Assembly (NCBI RefSeq): GCF_003589595.1
Contig: NW_020656077.1
Location: forward strand, 1,744,369-1,808,368
Length of the DNA: 64,000 bases
DNA from: Hyposmocoma kahamanoa
Taxonomy: Eukaryota; Arthropoda; Insecta; Lepidoptera; Cosmopterigidae
Direction: 5' to 3'
The position numbers were made by a program, and so were the translations under genes. Within the stretch, counting starts at the first letter, position 1, and each line of letters opens with the position of its first letter. Of the stretch, positions 11,911 to 22,500 are shown in pieces. The notes under the pieces were generated by a model, which saw nothing but the letters and a program-made list of their open reading frames with translations, searched no databases and was not told the DNA's origin.

Positions 11911-12179
11911 CACGTGACGGGACGAATAAGTCGTGCACCTGGTGGTGAGCGACACGCCGGTCCATAATAGTAGCAGTGCCACAAAGAGACTAAGATCTGA
12001 GGGACACTGCACTCCGACCGAGCTTACGACATAAGTCGACAAGTCTCGTTGCCTGTAACTTCACCAGCGTCCTTATGCTTCAAAACCGAAAACTTCAATA
12101 CTTACAGTTTCGAGTAAGCAAAATAAGTAAAATAGCAATACTTCTCTGGACGAACTCTTTGCCAAGGTGCTCTACTGCA
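11911..12179 (-). repeat. R1 copy 5
   Basis: Runs from GACGGGACGAATAAGTCGTG to GGTGCTCTACTGC. Its 5' end shares GAGCACCTTGGCAAAGAGTTC with copy 1, unlike other copies, which read GAGCTCCTTGTGAAAGAG. Copies 1 and 5 are therefore sister copies, and both adjoin R2. Confidence 0.9.
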
Positions 12180-12189
12180 AAAAAAAAAC

Positions 12190-12545
12190 TAAATCGCGTA
12201 TTTTTTCCGGGTGAACATGTTTCGGAAAGATAGTTTCCATTCCTGAATGCGACAATAACGGAAATCTAAGAACTCCATTAAATTACAGCCGAAAAAAGAA
12301 ATAATTTTTATAAAAATACTGAGTGACTCTATTGTGCGATAAAAATTAAAAGCTGTTTAAAGATATCAACGAAATTTGTTTGCACGTAGAGGACTTGAAC
12401 ATAGCAAGTTTAAGACTTACTTTTAATTCCAGTTGAAGACTTATTTTTAACATAGAATACCTAATGATTTCAAAGCGACTTTTTAGTGATGAAGAACGGT
12501 GCTAAACTCGGATGTAAACTATGATGAATGCAACCTCGGATTGCC
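12190..12545 (-). repeat. R2b, partner of R2a
   Basis: Reverse complement of the R2a blocks in the same order. It lacks the roughly 255-bp middle segment of R2a. It is joined to R1 copy 5 in the same relative orientation as R2a is joined to copy 1. The junction includes the shared CGATTTAG followed by a T-rich tract. Confidence 0.6.
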
Positions 12546-12659
12546 CTCACTCGCTGCGTTAACAATATTTATTTGTTAATAAAGTTATCACTGGTTATAA
12601 AACAATGAAATATTTGTTTTTAAAATAATTCTTTCTAGGCGACTTGCATTGGAGAGAGA

Positions 12660-12738
12660 AAACCGAAACGCAGTAATGCTCCCATTAGTGATAGACAAGG
12701 AGGCTGGATGAACTCTTAACATGGAGCTTTACTGTTAC
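12660..12738 (-). repeat. R1 copy 6, 5' fragment
   Basis: Only the R1 5' part remains: AAACCGAAACGCAGTAATGC, CATTAGTG, GGATGAACTCTT and GGAGCTTTACTGTTACT. The tail-proximal two thirds are missing. Confidence 0.75.
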
Positions 12739-13430
12739 TAAAACATTGACACATGCCAACCTATGCACAAGACGAGTTTAAAGTATTATTAACATAGAAA
12801 CGCAGCATTATAGTTCATATGAAATAATACTACTTTCATTGGTATACATCACGCAAGGTACAATCAGTATAACGAAGTTATTATTCCGTAATATGTGTTT
12901 AAGATATAAGCAATTTAAAAGAGAACAATTTATGAAGTGAAATTATTCTTGAACACGGTCAGATACGAACTCTCACAATAGAATAAAGAAAGTCACATAA
13001 TACAAATGATTTGGAGAGACATCGGACCATCACGACATGTTATCTTAAGACTGTGGTGCAAGTCAAAAACAGTAACGACTGGGCTATGTGCTTGGTCCCT
13101 GAGACATTAAATGCGTAGTAAAATTACCCGCAGGCAAACTCGTTTGATCATGACAGGTAAAAAATCGCGTGTTCTTACGCCCAGTGGTCAATAAATTTAT
13201 ATCGTTTACATAATGTACATTACATATTACTTACATATGTTACCGCTAATTATGCATTACGAGTTTTGGGATTTTACATGGAAATAGGAAAAAAACAAGC
13301 ACACTTTTAATATGTTTGATCAACAACTTTCAGCTAGCTAGTGTATATTTATGACAGCAAACAACACGAGCAAAATAAAATATAGTTCGTGACCAATATA
13401 TATATATTTTCGATGTAACGCGCACATTGT
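12739..13430. other. Unannotated AT-rich DNA
   Basis: No gene or recognised repeat is visible between R1 copies 6 and 7. Confidence 0.5.
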
Positions 13431-13669
13431 AGTGGCAGTATAGCTCCTTGTGAAAGAGTTCGTCCAGGGAAGTACTGCCACCTTATCTATTTCTGCTGCC
13501 AAGCAGTAATGCCAGCATTACCGTGTCCCAGTCTTGAAGGGTAAGGGTGCTGGTGAAATTACAAGCACATGAGACTTGTCAACTTACGTCTCAGGGTGAC
13601 GGGCGCAGTGGCAGTGCCCCTTAGATCTTTGCGACTTAAAGCTCTGCTCTTGATATTATAAAAAAAAAT
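13431..13669 (+). repeat. R1 copy 7
   Basis: Intact 5' part from AGTGGCAGTATAGCTCC through TTAAAGCTCTG. An internal deletion then jumps straight to the TATTATAAAAAAAA tail, removing the ACTGCAACTGTTATGG to GTTCGTCCCGTC section. Confidence 0.9.
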
Positions 13670-13987
13670 ATGCAGACCACTGATCACTTTTTTACGTTTT
13701 CAATATTACGTTTTTTTTATAAATATTTTCTATTTCTCTTCTTATAATACTTACTCCTTCTTACTTTAATATATAATGTACTTAATTGAATATATTTCCA
13801 TAATTACTCGACTGAGTAATTTATGTTTTCATTACATACGTATTTTAGTATCATTACATATTTCTTCTAATTTTGCTTTTGGCTTAATATAGTCTGAAGA
13901 TCCGATGTTGAGTAAAAAAATTACTTAAGTAGCATCGCTAAATTTCTCCAGAAGATAAATAACATTTGGTACCTATTAAGAACCATT

Positions 13988-14036
13988 TTCAGAGAGGAGA
14001 CCTGTGCCCAGTAGTGAACGTCGCTTTGCTCTAACT
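13988..14036 (-). repeat. R4 copy b, fragment
   Basis: GAGGAGACCTGTGCCCAGTA is the reverse of the R4 landmark CACTGCTGGGCACGGGTCTC. Only this end of the repeat is recognisable. Confidence 0.5.
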
Positions 14037-16375
14037 TAAGCCTCTAACATAAAGCTCTATAGTTAAGATGTAACTATTGATGAGTTGAAACCATTCAAAC
14101 GCTATTATTATCCTTTCTATTTTTAAACTATCAAGTTCATATTTATGTAACTACAGACAGCATGACTTCGACGAAAGAAATAGCAATATAGTTACAAAAA
14201 TTGTATTCGACAAAATAGGGCCGATTGCGGCTGCGTAGTCTACGTTTAATAAATTATGTATCTATGTACATAATATATACTTTTCCTTTGTCTTGCTTCA
14301 AAGATATGTCGTACACGCTAGAAACATTGCGTGTTAGCAATTAGTAGGTACACCATCCTCCGAATTCAGCATTATAAAAAAATAATTGATATCATAATTA
14401 TTACTTAATACTCAGAGACAGGAACAACCAACATCAAATAGTTTAAGAGGGTGTGACCACAATCTAAGTATCATAATAAAGGTGTCATCAAATTTGCTAA
14501 GCTTTTAATTAAAGCAGTACATATCTACAAGGGATGATATGCTTTACTAAATATCTTAAATATACAATACTCTTTAACAAAAATTGTTAATTTCATTATT
14601 AATGAGAATCGTGTTAAATAACTTTTTCCATCCTCTAAGTTAAATAACCACGACACAAGTGTCAACACTCTCTCAGAACAAATAAAGGTCAAGTTCGTGT
14701 CAGTCTGCTTGTACAATATCTAGAGCATACAAAACAATATAAATCGATGAACGCCTCAGAACCCGAGTTCCACGGACTATTTTTGTTTAATTAAATTTGA
14801 ACTACTCATTACATTATAAGGGAAGGTATTATATTTTCCATTTATCGCTGTATCCACACGAGGCGTATCGAATTTAATACAATTAAATGCGTGTGGTTTA
14901 AACATGGTTTAAACGTAATTGAAAGTTTATAAAATTCGATATTCTAAAAAGCAGTAATCAATCCGATTTCGTGTTTCAAAGCTGAACTAATGCATCGGTT
15001 GCTTTTTTATTCTCTAGCATCGTTTAAGTGGTGGATTTACTCGCAGAAGATTTCCTGTTTTGAATTAGGTACAGACGTTGACAAAACGGTTCCCCATTAT
15101 TAGAAATAAAATATTTAACATACTGCGTAAAATTTTACGAAACTTCTCCCATTTTTAAGAACAGATAGTAAAAACTAAGCAAGCTACACAATATGCTATC
15201 CCTACATTATTTTAATTAAGTCATTTACTAATTGAGAATAATATATTTCACATAGAACTAAGTATCAATAATATAATTAAACGCTATCTAAAGTTATTTT
15301 AAAATTATAACGGTGAATGGTATATTAATTAAACATTTTTAGGCTGCAAAGAATCGTTCTTAACTTCAACAAAAAATCGCCACAATTGGCTTTACATTAT
15401 CTTACCGGCACACATCATTAAAACTAATTAAGCAAACAAAAAACAATTGTGCCTAGTCTCCAGCGGGGGCTGCGGATCCGAGGAGTGCGGGTCATAGGTC
15501 GATGAAGTGTGAGAATACTTAGAAAATTTGCTTTGTTTTATTCTTCTAAGGTTTTCATTGATAACAACTAAGTGTTCTAGCATGTGTACATTAAGGAATA
15601 TTAGGAACATTAAGGAATATTAATATAACGTTTTATATAAACGCAGATAGATATTATTTCCTCTGCTCTACCAAAACCAGGAGATTCTAATAGTACTAGG
15701 ATGGATGTAATGGTTGTATTTCAGTCTCTACATCTTGTTATAGTATCTACTAGGTAAGTGTTCGTTTGTGTTATAAGATCTATTTTCAATTGTTCTTTGT
15801 AAAAAGAAATTTTATATTAATAGCAAGAATTTAGACATTGCGACAAAATCTTCAAACGGTTAGTACAATAAAAGTTTGATTGTGGCTATGCACTACAGAA
15901 ACATAGATTATTTTCAAAAGCAAAGATAATTGTGCCTTTTTTGGAGGTGATTTCAAATATTATGACATCTATGGGTGTATCATACAATTTCTTTTTACAA
16001 ACTATGGCGAAACGAGATGATATCTGAAGACTAACAGAAAAATTGGGCAAAATTATATTTTAGTAAATAGATGCGGTTTTCCGTGACCCGTAATAACCTT
16101 TATCTATATTACATTGAAGTACTCTTAATTTCAAAGTAACATAGTTTGGCTGCGCAAACGCGTCACGCTATTCGCGAGTGGCTTGTTATATAAGCGTCAC
16201 AATTAAACATGTCTGCCGTGAGAACGAATCATTGTTGTAGTGTTTTTGACTTATTGGGACACAAAGAGATTCGTTAGGCTTACATACTCTGCGGGAATGT
16301 AAATATTTAAATACGAAGTTGAGCAAACGTTAGAACTTCGCTAGTTTCTTTCAGGACTTTTACGGTCCAAGTTTA
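14037..16375. other. Unannotated AT-rich DNA
   Basis: Minus-strand frames at 14525-14716 and 15428-15610 are short and without domains. A TATA-like TTATATAAG at 16186-16194 follows a GC-richer patch (GCGCAAACGCGTCACGC), but no exon is visible after it. Confidence 0.45.
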
Positions 16376-16666
16376 CTAGCAATAGAGCTCCTCGTAAAAG
16401 TACTGCTACCTTACCTATTTGTGCCGCCAAGCAGTCACATAAGCATTACTGAGTTCCGGTTCGGAAGGGTAAGCGTGCTGGTGAAATTACAGGGACATGG
16501 GACTTGTCAAGTTATGGCTCAGCGTGACGGGTGCAGTGGCGGTACTCCTAAGATATTTGCGATATAAGGCTCTGAGTAATACTGCAACTGTTATGGATCT
16601 AAAGCCTATCCATATGTATTCATGTACCACAGGCGCATGATTTGTTCGTCCCGTCACTTAATACTG
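16376..16666 (+). repeat. R1 copy 8
   Basis: Runs from TAGCAATAGAGCTCC to TTGTTCGTCCCGTCACTTAA. It lacks the AGGGAAG segment of the first 40 bases and has an extra roughly 20 bases before ACCACAGGCGCATG. Confidence 0.9.
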
Positions 16667-16696
16667 CATTTTATATAAAAAATTATTTAAAAAAGT

Positions 16697-16907
16697 TACG
16701 AGTACATATATATAATTATGTAGGTTTATGTGTGGGTATATTTATAATATAATATCAATGTAAATTACGAAGTTTTGTCGCCTAATGTTGTAAAATACGA
16801 GTACGAGTACGAGTACATATATATAATTAAGTAGGTTTAAGTGTGGGTATATTTATAATATAATATCAATGTAAGTTACGAAGTTTTGTCGCCTAATGTT
16901 GTAAAAT
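16697..16907. repeat. Two-unit tandem duplication, 111-bp period
   Basis: 16697-16796 and 16808-16907 are almost identical (three differences seen: TTATG/TTAAG, TTTATG/TTTAAG and TAAATTAC/TAAGTTAC). They are joined by copies of TACGAG. The unit is AT-rich and non-coding. The high identity implies a recent duplication. Confidence 0.95.
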
Positions 16908-18703
16908 TGAAGAAATTAGTCGTTGAGTATACTGTTCTTCCAAATACATTGGTGATCTATCTATGGTGAGATATCTCAGAATTTGTTTTCTTTTGTCTGT
17001 TTTAGACGCTTTCTTGTAGTACTTCTTTAAAAAGGTCTAAGAAGACTATATTGCCTTACTCCACCGAGGTTCTGGAGCTGTAGTTTAAAAATAATTTGTG
17101 GTGGAAACGGTTTCTTATAAAGTTTGCTTGTAGAGGTCCCAGAACGTCAGTTTTTTTTATTTTTTTTTATTTGCACTTTATAAGTATTGTTGATCACAAT
17201 AGTGGAATTGGGTGCACATGACATTCCACTAGGATGTTTCATTTTGTAGAGGAAAAAATAAAAAGGAAAATGTTTGCAAACTTTGCTGCTAACGCTCTGA
17301 GTTCCAATGATGTAAATAAATCTTACACTATGGAATTACTTTATTTTTTTCCATCCTCTAAGAAATAAATGTAATTAATGACATATATGCCAAATTTCAA
17401 GAAGATTGGATAATATTTCGAAGCATACTTTGATCAATTTTGTAAAAGTAAGCAAATATTCGATTTTTCAACGTCATTTATTTCTTTTATTGAGAAAACT
17501 AGAAATCACAAACTTTAAATTACATTACAACTAGTTGCAAGTTACGGTCGCTTGCTGACGTCTTTTCTGTGATATTAAATTACCCTCAAGAATAATTCGT
17601 CGTCCATGACCGGTTCATTAAACTTTTTTTCAAAGCAATTCCTCTTTCTGCGGTACAATTGACAATCTTAATATCATTCACATGACTTCTTAGAGAATCA
17701 CTACAAGTATTCCGTCACGTCGTGGAGCCCAAACAATTCAAAGAATACTTCCATCACAATAGTCAAGAAAAGTGTACAAATTAATGTAGTAATGGCCGGA
17801 ATGCGTGAAATAAAAGTGCAATCGCGTGAATACCGGTTGAATCGAACATTTTACCAATCGATCGAATGTCAAGGCTACATTGCATTTGTGCCCAATCGCA
17901 ACTGCCAAGTTCGTCGACGTTCGGCTCAAGAAGTAAACAACTCATATGATAGATGACTAGTCTCTGCTGACCAATCTGTGTTATATAGACAAGATAAAAT
18001 TAAAATTAGTTAGTGTTTTTTTTACGTATAACTTTTCTAAGGGGTAAATAATGTTATTCTTGTATTTTTGTCCCTGTTTCCTTAATACCACAAATACTCA
18101 TAGGCGCCCGTACTCATCAAAACTCTAGGAATCATGCACTTTTTTGGCAATTACTACATTAATCAGTTTTTTTAAATTAGTTTCTTCAATTTAAGTTATT
18201 ATTTAATTTTAAACTGTGTAACCAAATGTTTTCAAAAAATACCTTGATACCCATTGACTTACAATGATACCCTGACATTTTTGACGTGTGTGTGTGGAGA
18301 TGACAATATCCCAGCGATTGGCATAGTGACGGTTTGCATGACAATATTAAAAAAAAAATTATTAAAAACTAAAGAAGTTGTAACGCAATATTAAAACAGA
18401 CTAGTCATCAGTCTGATTGTGATGTTAAACTAAATATGTCAATCACAGTCCGTCTTACTGTCCACAGAGAAATAAAGTCTCCAATGAAAATGCAACACTA
18501 TATCGCTTACACAGTGACTATATTTGCTACATCGAAAAGTATCACTTTGTATGTTGTATGGCCGTGTGTGAACGTATGAGTATGATTGTATGGGAAGGTG
18601 GCCTTTCCAACGTCGTCGGCGAGTGGAGCGAATCGCTAAGCGCATCGCGACTACTGCATGAAAGCAAGTACCGTTCGCAATAATAATTTTATTTCATTGT
18701 GAT
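16908..18703. other. Unannotated AT-rich DNA
   Basis: Small minus-strand frames at 17738-17929 and 18439-18645 have no recognised domain. The poly-T runs near 17152-17170 could be the decayed tail of a retroelement. Confidence 0.45.
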
Positions 18704-18978
18704 ATTTTTTTTATAACGTAAAGTGACGGAACGAACAAGTCGTGCGCCAGATGGTAAGCTACAGGCTTGTCCATAACAGTTACAGTGCCACTCGGAGCTT
18801 TAAATTGCAAAGATTTGAGACCCTAAGACTTTTTTTGAAGAAGTTGACAAGGCCCATGTGCCTGTAATTTCACCAACACCCTTACCCTTCAAAACCGGAA
18901 CCGGAATTGGCGGCAGAAATAGGTAAGTTGGCAGTACTGGCCTGGACGAACAAGGAGGTCTACTATCTACTACTACTA
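18704..18978 (-). repeat. R1 copy 9
   Basis: Runs from the T-rich tail and GTGACGGAACGAACAAGTCG to TACTATCTACTACTACT. The block holding GGGGCACTGCCACTGCGCCC is replaced by unrelated T-rich bases. Confidence 0.9.
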
Positions 18979-19689
18979 AAGAAGGTATCTAGGTACGTTA
19001 ATACTACTGGATAAATAGATATACAAGCACCCCTTGGTCAAGGACTGTTGAGTTCACAAGGGTTATACCAAATTAAGGTTTGTATAATTTTTTGATTAAA
19101 CCAAGTTTTCGTAAAAAAAAATAACATTTCTTAATTAAAAATGTATTTATATGTATAAGTAGTAATTATATTTTGTATATCTAAATACTTTCTGCATTAA
19201 TTTTTAGTTTCTTAGCCTTGGTAATTATACCTTTTTGTGTTTAATATAGCGTTATTATACATATATAATATTGTAGATATATGTAGATTATTTTAAAGTT
19301 AAAAGTGTGGCAACAGAATTCGGCTGCTGACCATGCGGGGCCATGCGGCCTTGAACTTTCGCTGTTTTGCAACTGGATGTGGCTTCGTGAACACTCGCCA
19401 CTGCAATACATACTTTGTTATGATAGGTTGCCATTACCACCGTTGTGTTATTGCTATTATCGTAAGAAGATACACGTTAGAGCGGACCCGCGCGCCACGC
19501 CTAGGTTTGGCATATGGGTTTTATATTTGAAAATTTATGTTTGATAATCTCTGTGCAGAGTATTAAAAACTACAAAATTTTTTTAGGATAATACTGTACT
19601 AATGCTGAGACATTGAGGTAAAACTAAAAATAATTTCTAATCAATTCACTTTATAGGAAGGATACTAAAAATACAAAACCTAATCTCAG
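18979..19689. other. Unannotated DNA with a GC-richer patch
   Basis: About 19300-19510 is GC-richer, and two overlapping plus-strand frames cross it (19305-19544 and 19333-19530). Their products are rich in Cys, Tyr and Leu without a domain pattern. The patch could be an exon but lacks clear splice context. Confidence 0.35.
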
Positions 19690-19965
19690 TACAGACTACT
19701 AAAGAAACCGACCTCAAAAGTTCGTGGAATTACATCTATCTAACAAGTTTTATTGAAACCGGTTACCGGAAATTGCGCGAAACCGGATTCAACCCCTAGT
19801 TTGCCACGCTTAGAGATGGAATATTTTCTAAATGTAAATGGGATCACTACTGAGGTACACTCTTTCCAACAAAAAATCATCAAAATCTGTTCACTGTTTA
19901 AATGCCGGAGTCATCGCGTTACATACCGCTCATGTCGTGCTACACTGACACAATTGCACTTCTTG
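19690..19965 (-). repeat. R3 copy c
   Basis: Read on the minus strand it gives GTTGGAAAGAGTGTACCTCA, AGTGATCCCATTTA, GGTTGAATCCGGTTT, TTTCAATAAAACTTG and GTAATTCCACGAACTTTTGA, matching R3 copies a and b in order. A short TTAAAGTCGGTTAAAAA at 20222-20238 resembles the end motif of this repeat type. Confidence 0.7.
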
Positions 19966-20382
19966 TAATGTTACAGGAGATAGATTTGAATTCTTTCTTT
20001 TAAGTTTATTTCAAATTTATGACATATTAATAACACTTTATGTATTTTTACAATACGTTTCTGCCGATGTTTCTCCAAACGCAAATAATCACTTGCTACA
20101 GATGTTTCGACATAATGAAATAATTTTTACCAAAATTTACAATTATGTCAATGTTGTAGTCAATTTACAAATGAACGATGCATAACAAAAAATACAGACG
20201 AATAGAGAGCCTACTCTTTTTTTAAAGTCGGTTAAAAATAAAATTGTATCATTAAGTTTATTGAATAGCACGATATTTTACTATCATGATATTATTATAT
20301 TCAATTATTTTTGTGAAATTACTCGACTAGTTTGTTGTAGATAATTATTAATACGAAGGTTGAGCACTAAGAAAAATTTCTT

Positions 20383-20454
20383 CGATCCGGCTGGATTCGA
20401 ACCAGCGCCTTTAGCATATCGTGTCTGACGATCTCCCAACTGAGCTAAGGAACG
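20383..20454 (-). pseudogene. tRNA-like sequence, degenerate
   Basis: A 72-nt tRNA-shaped segment on the minus strand. The T arm is perfect (GCTGG TTCGAAT CCAGC). The acceptor stem pairs at 5 of 7 positions (CGTTCCT with CGGATCG), bases 8-9 are TA, and three of four D-stem pairs hold. The anticodon stem is broken, with three of five mismatched. The base before the would-be anticodon CGA is A rather than T. No CCA-adjacent terminator or repeat body is obvious. It is either a dead tRNA gene or the head of a tRNA-derived SINE. Confidence 0.6.
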
Positions 20455-20460
20455 AACCAG

Positions 20461-20954
20461 CAGATCGTAAGAATTTTCCTATGTGCTTGTTGCAGATCAA
20501 TTCTTTCCTACGAAATAAAGATATTAGATGTTTATTGAATTTTTGTTTTGTAATAGTTTTAAATCTTGATTAATGAGATTCTTAGCGGTCTAAAATTAGC
20601 ATAATGTCATTTCTAGACATTTGATTTGCTGTATTAGCGGCTAGACTGGTTGGCATTTGAATCGCGGCGCTTGTTGAGAGCCGTTGTCTAGATTGTGAAA
20701 TGATGGCAATTTCCTCTATGAGCGTCATTTTATGCCTAGTTACTTAGTAGTTCATTAGATTATTACATTACGCTACTTTTGTCCCTAATTGAATGTTTCT
20801 TGCGAAGTTATGCGCTTCAAAACTGCATTTACTACTTATCTGAATATTTAGAAATACTAAATCATTTTAAAATAAATTCGGGTGGCGGCAAGTATTGTAA
20901 AACCCTAATAACTGAGTAAATAGTACAAAAAATAAGCAAATGTGCTTTATTAAC
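20461..20954. other. Unannotated AT-rich DNA
   Basis: Nothing recognisable. A minus-strand frame at 20862-21077 runs into R3 copy b and is not a gene. Confidence 0.45.
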
Positions 20955-21215
20955 CCACTTCAAAAAGGAAGTTCTTAATTCGAGTGTATTTTTGGCGTTG
21001 TTGCGGCGATTACTCCGAGATTTGTGAACCGATTTCTCTGATTTGTTGGAAAGGGGGTACCTCATTAGTGGTCCCATTCAAATTTTAAGAATATATTCCA
21101 CCTCTGAGGGTGGCAAACTAAGTGATGAATCCGGTTTATTGGATTTCACCCAGTTTCCGTTAACCGATTTCAAAGAAACATGGCAAATAGCGGTAATTCC
21201 ACAAACTTTTGAAAT
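20955..21215 (+). repeat. R3 copy b
   Basis: Same ordered motifs as R3 copy a: ACTTCAAAAAGGA, GTGAACCGATTTCTCTGATT, GTTGGAAAGGGGGTACCTCA, TAGTGGTCCCATTCAAAT, GATGAATCCGGTTTATTGGA and TAATTCCACAAACTTTTGAA. The 69-codon frame across it is fortuitous. Confidence 0.75.
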
Positions 21216-22246
21216 CTTTCTTTTCAAAAAAAATATTTACATGGATTTCTGAAAAGCAACGCCCCCATTATGCTCAAAAATCGTGTCACTAATACTTGAA
21301 TATACTGGTACAAATAAAAATAATGCAGCACTGAACAAAACAGCATATTTGTGCATTCCGGATCCACACTAACGATAGATTAAAATAGACCATTTCCTCT
21401 GTTATGTAGAACTATTATTATTATGAACTGTACAAAATTTAAAACTTATTATTATTGCTATGCAGTTTTTGGTTCTAATTTGAATTTTATATAATAAAAT
21501 TTTATTATTTTTTATTTCATTTAATTTTATTTAATCTAATTTAAATTTTAATTATAGACCATCCTATTTTTATTACTGTTTAATTTCTTTATACAATTTA
21601 TTACGTAATATGAAATACTGAAACTCATGATTCTAATTGTAATTGTACGTGTAAAGTGTTATGGGCCCGATCTGATTATACATGACTTTAATGAAGTAAT
21701 TACTAACCCTGGAATTTGAATTTTTATCTTCTATCTACTATAACATTGAGTCTTTGTTATTTGAAAATTAAAGAATTTAATTGAAAAAATTTCGAGTGTA
21801 ATTTACTTATCTATAAAATTAAATTAAAGTTTAAACGTACGGCATCAGGGTACTGGTTTCTTTTGTGAAGAGAATCGGGTACAAAGCCAGATGTCACTGG
21901 TTAGGCATTAACGTCAGACAAGACCCTGACTGAGTTTTGGATAGTTTTAATACTTGTACAGTCACAAGCATTAATGTGCACGTGAAGCGAAATTAAAATC
22001 ATGTAGTCTGCGCGACCGCTAGTTCAAGCTTTGTAATATATTGACCTGTTAAACATTTCAAGCCAAAATTCTTTTATAGTTTCAATGGATAGTTCCTATG
22101 AAAAACTAATTTTAACATCGTTACGTACATATTAATGCACGTGACGTTATCACTAAGAATTGTATAGCTATATCGAATGAAGGTCCATACTGTCACGCAT
22201 AATCCGTGTTGTTTTAAAAAGTATTCAATGTAAACAGTCCTCAGTC
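21216..22246. other. Unannotated AT-rich DNA up to the assembly gap
   Basis: Very AT-rich between about 21420 and 21850. No gene, RNA or recognised repeat is visible. Confidence 0.5.
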
Positions 22247-22256
22247 NNNNNNNNNN
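22247..22256. other. Assembly gap of 10 N
   Basis: Ten undetermined bases. A run of exactly 10 is often a scaffolding placeholder, so the true gap size is unknown and features may be missing here. Confidence 0.95.
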
Positions 22257-22420
22257 TTGTGAATTTTCTCTATATGCATGTTTTTTTTTCCGTAAAACGA
22301 TAATATGAATTTAATATAGAGTACGAGTCATTACAGCACAAGTAACTATTTAACATGTGGTCTGGTCGTGACGTTCAGCCACGAGGGATTTAAAAAGAAG
22401 ACAACTTGTTATAATGCAAC

Positions 22421-22500
22421 GACCTCGGTGGTCGAGCGGCTAAGTAATCCATGCTCTTGGAAGAAGAACACCGGGTCTCATTCACGGTAGAATTAATGTC
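22421..22500 (+). repeat. tRNA-like SINE head, degenerate
   Basis: GGTGGTCGAGCGGCTAAGTA matches a tRNA A-box region, and about 45 nt later CGGGTCTCATTC is a decayed B box. Its A-box region resembles that of SINE-3 (GTGGTCGAGTGGC), but the downstream body does not match it clearly. Confidence 0.45.

Noticed and set aside
16186..16194. TATA box TTATATAAG as a promoter
   Set aside because: No initiator at the right distance and no exon downstream; AT-rich DNA produces such words often.
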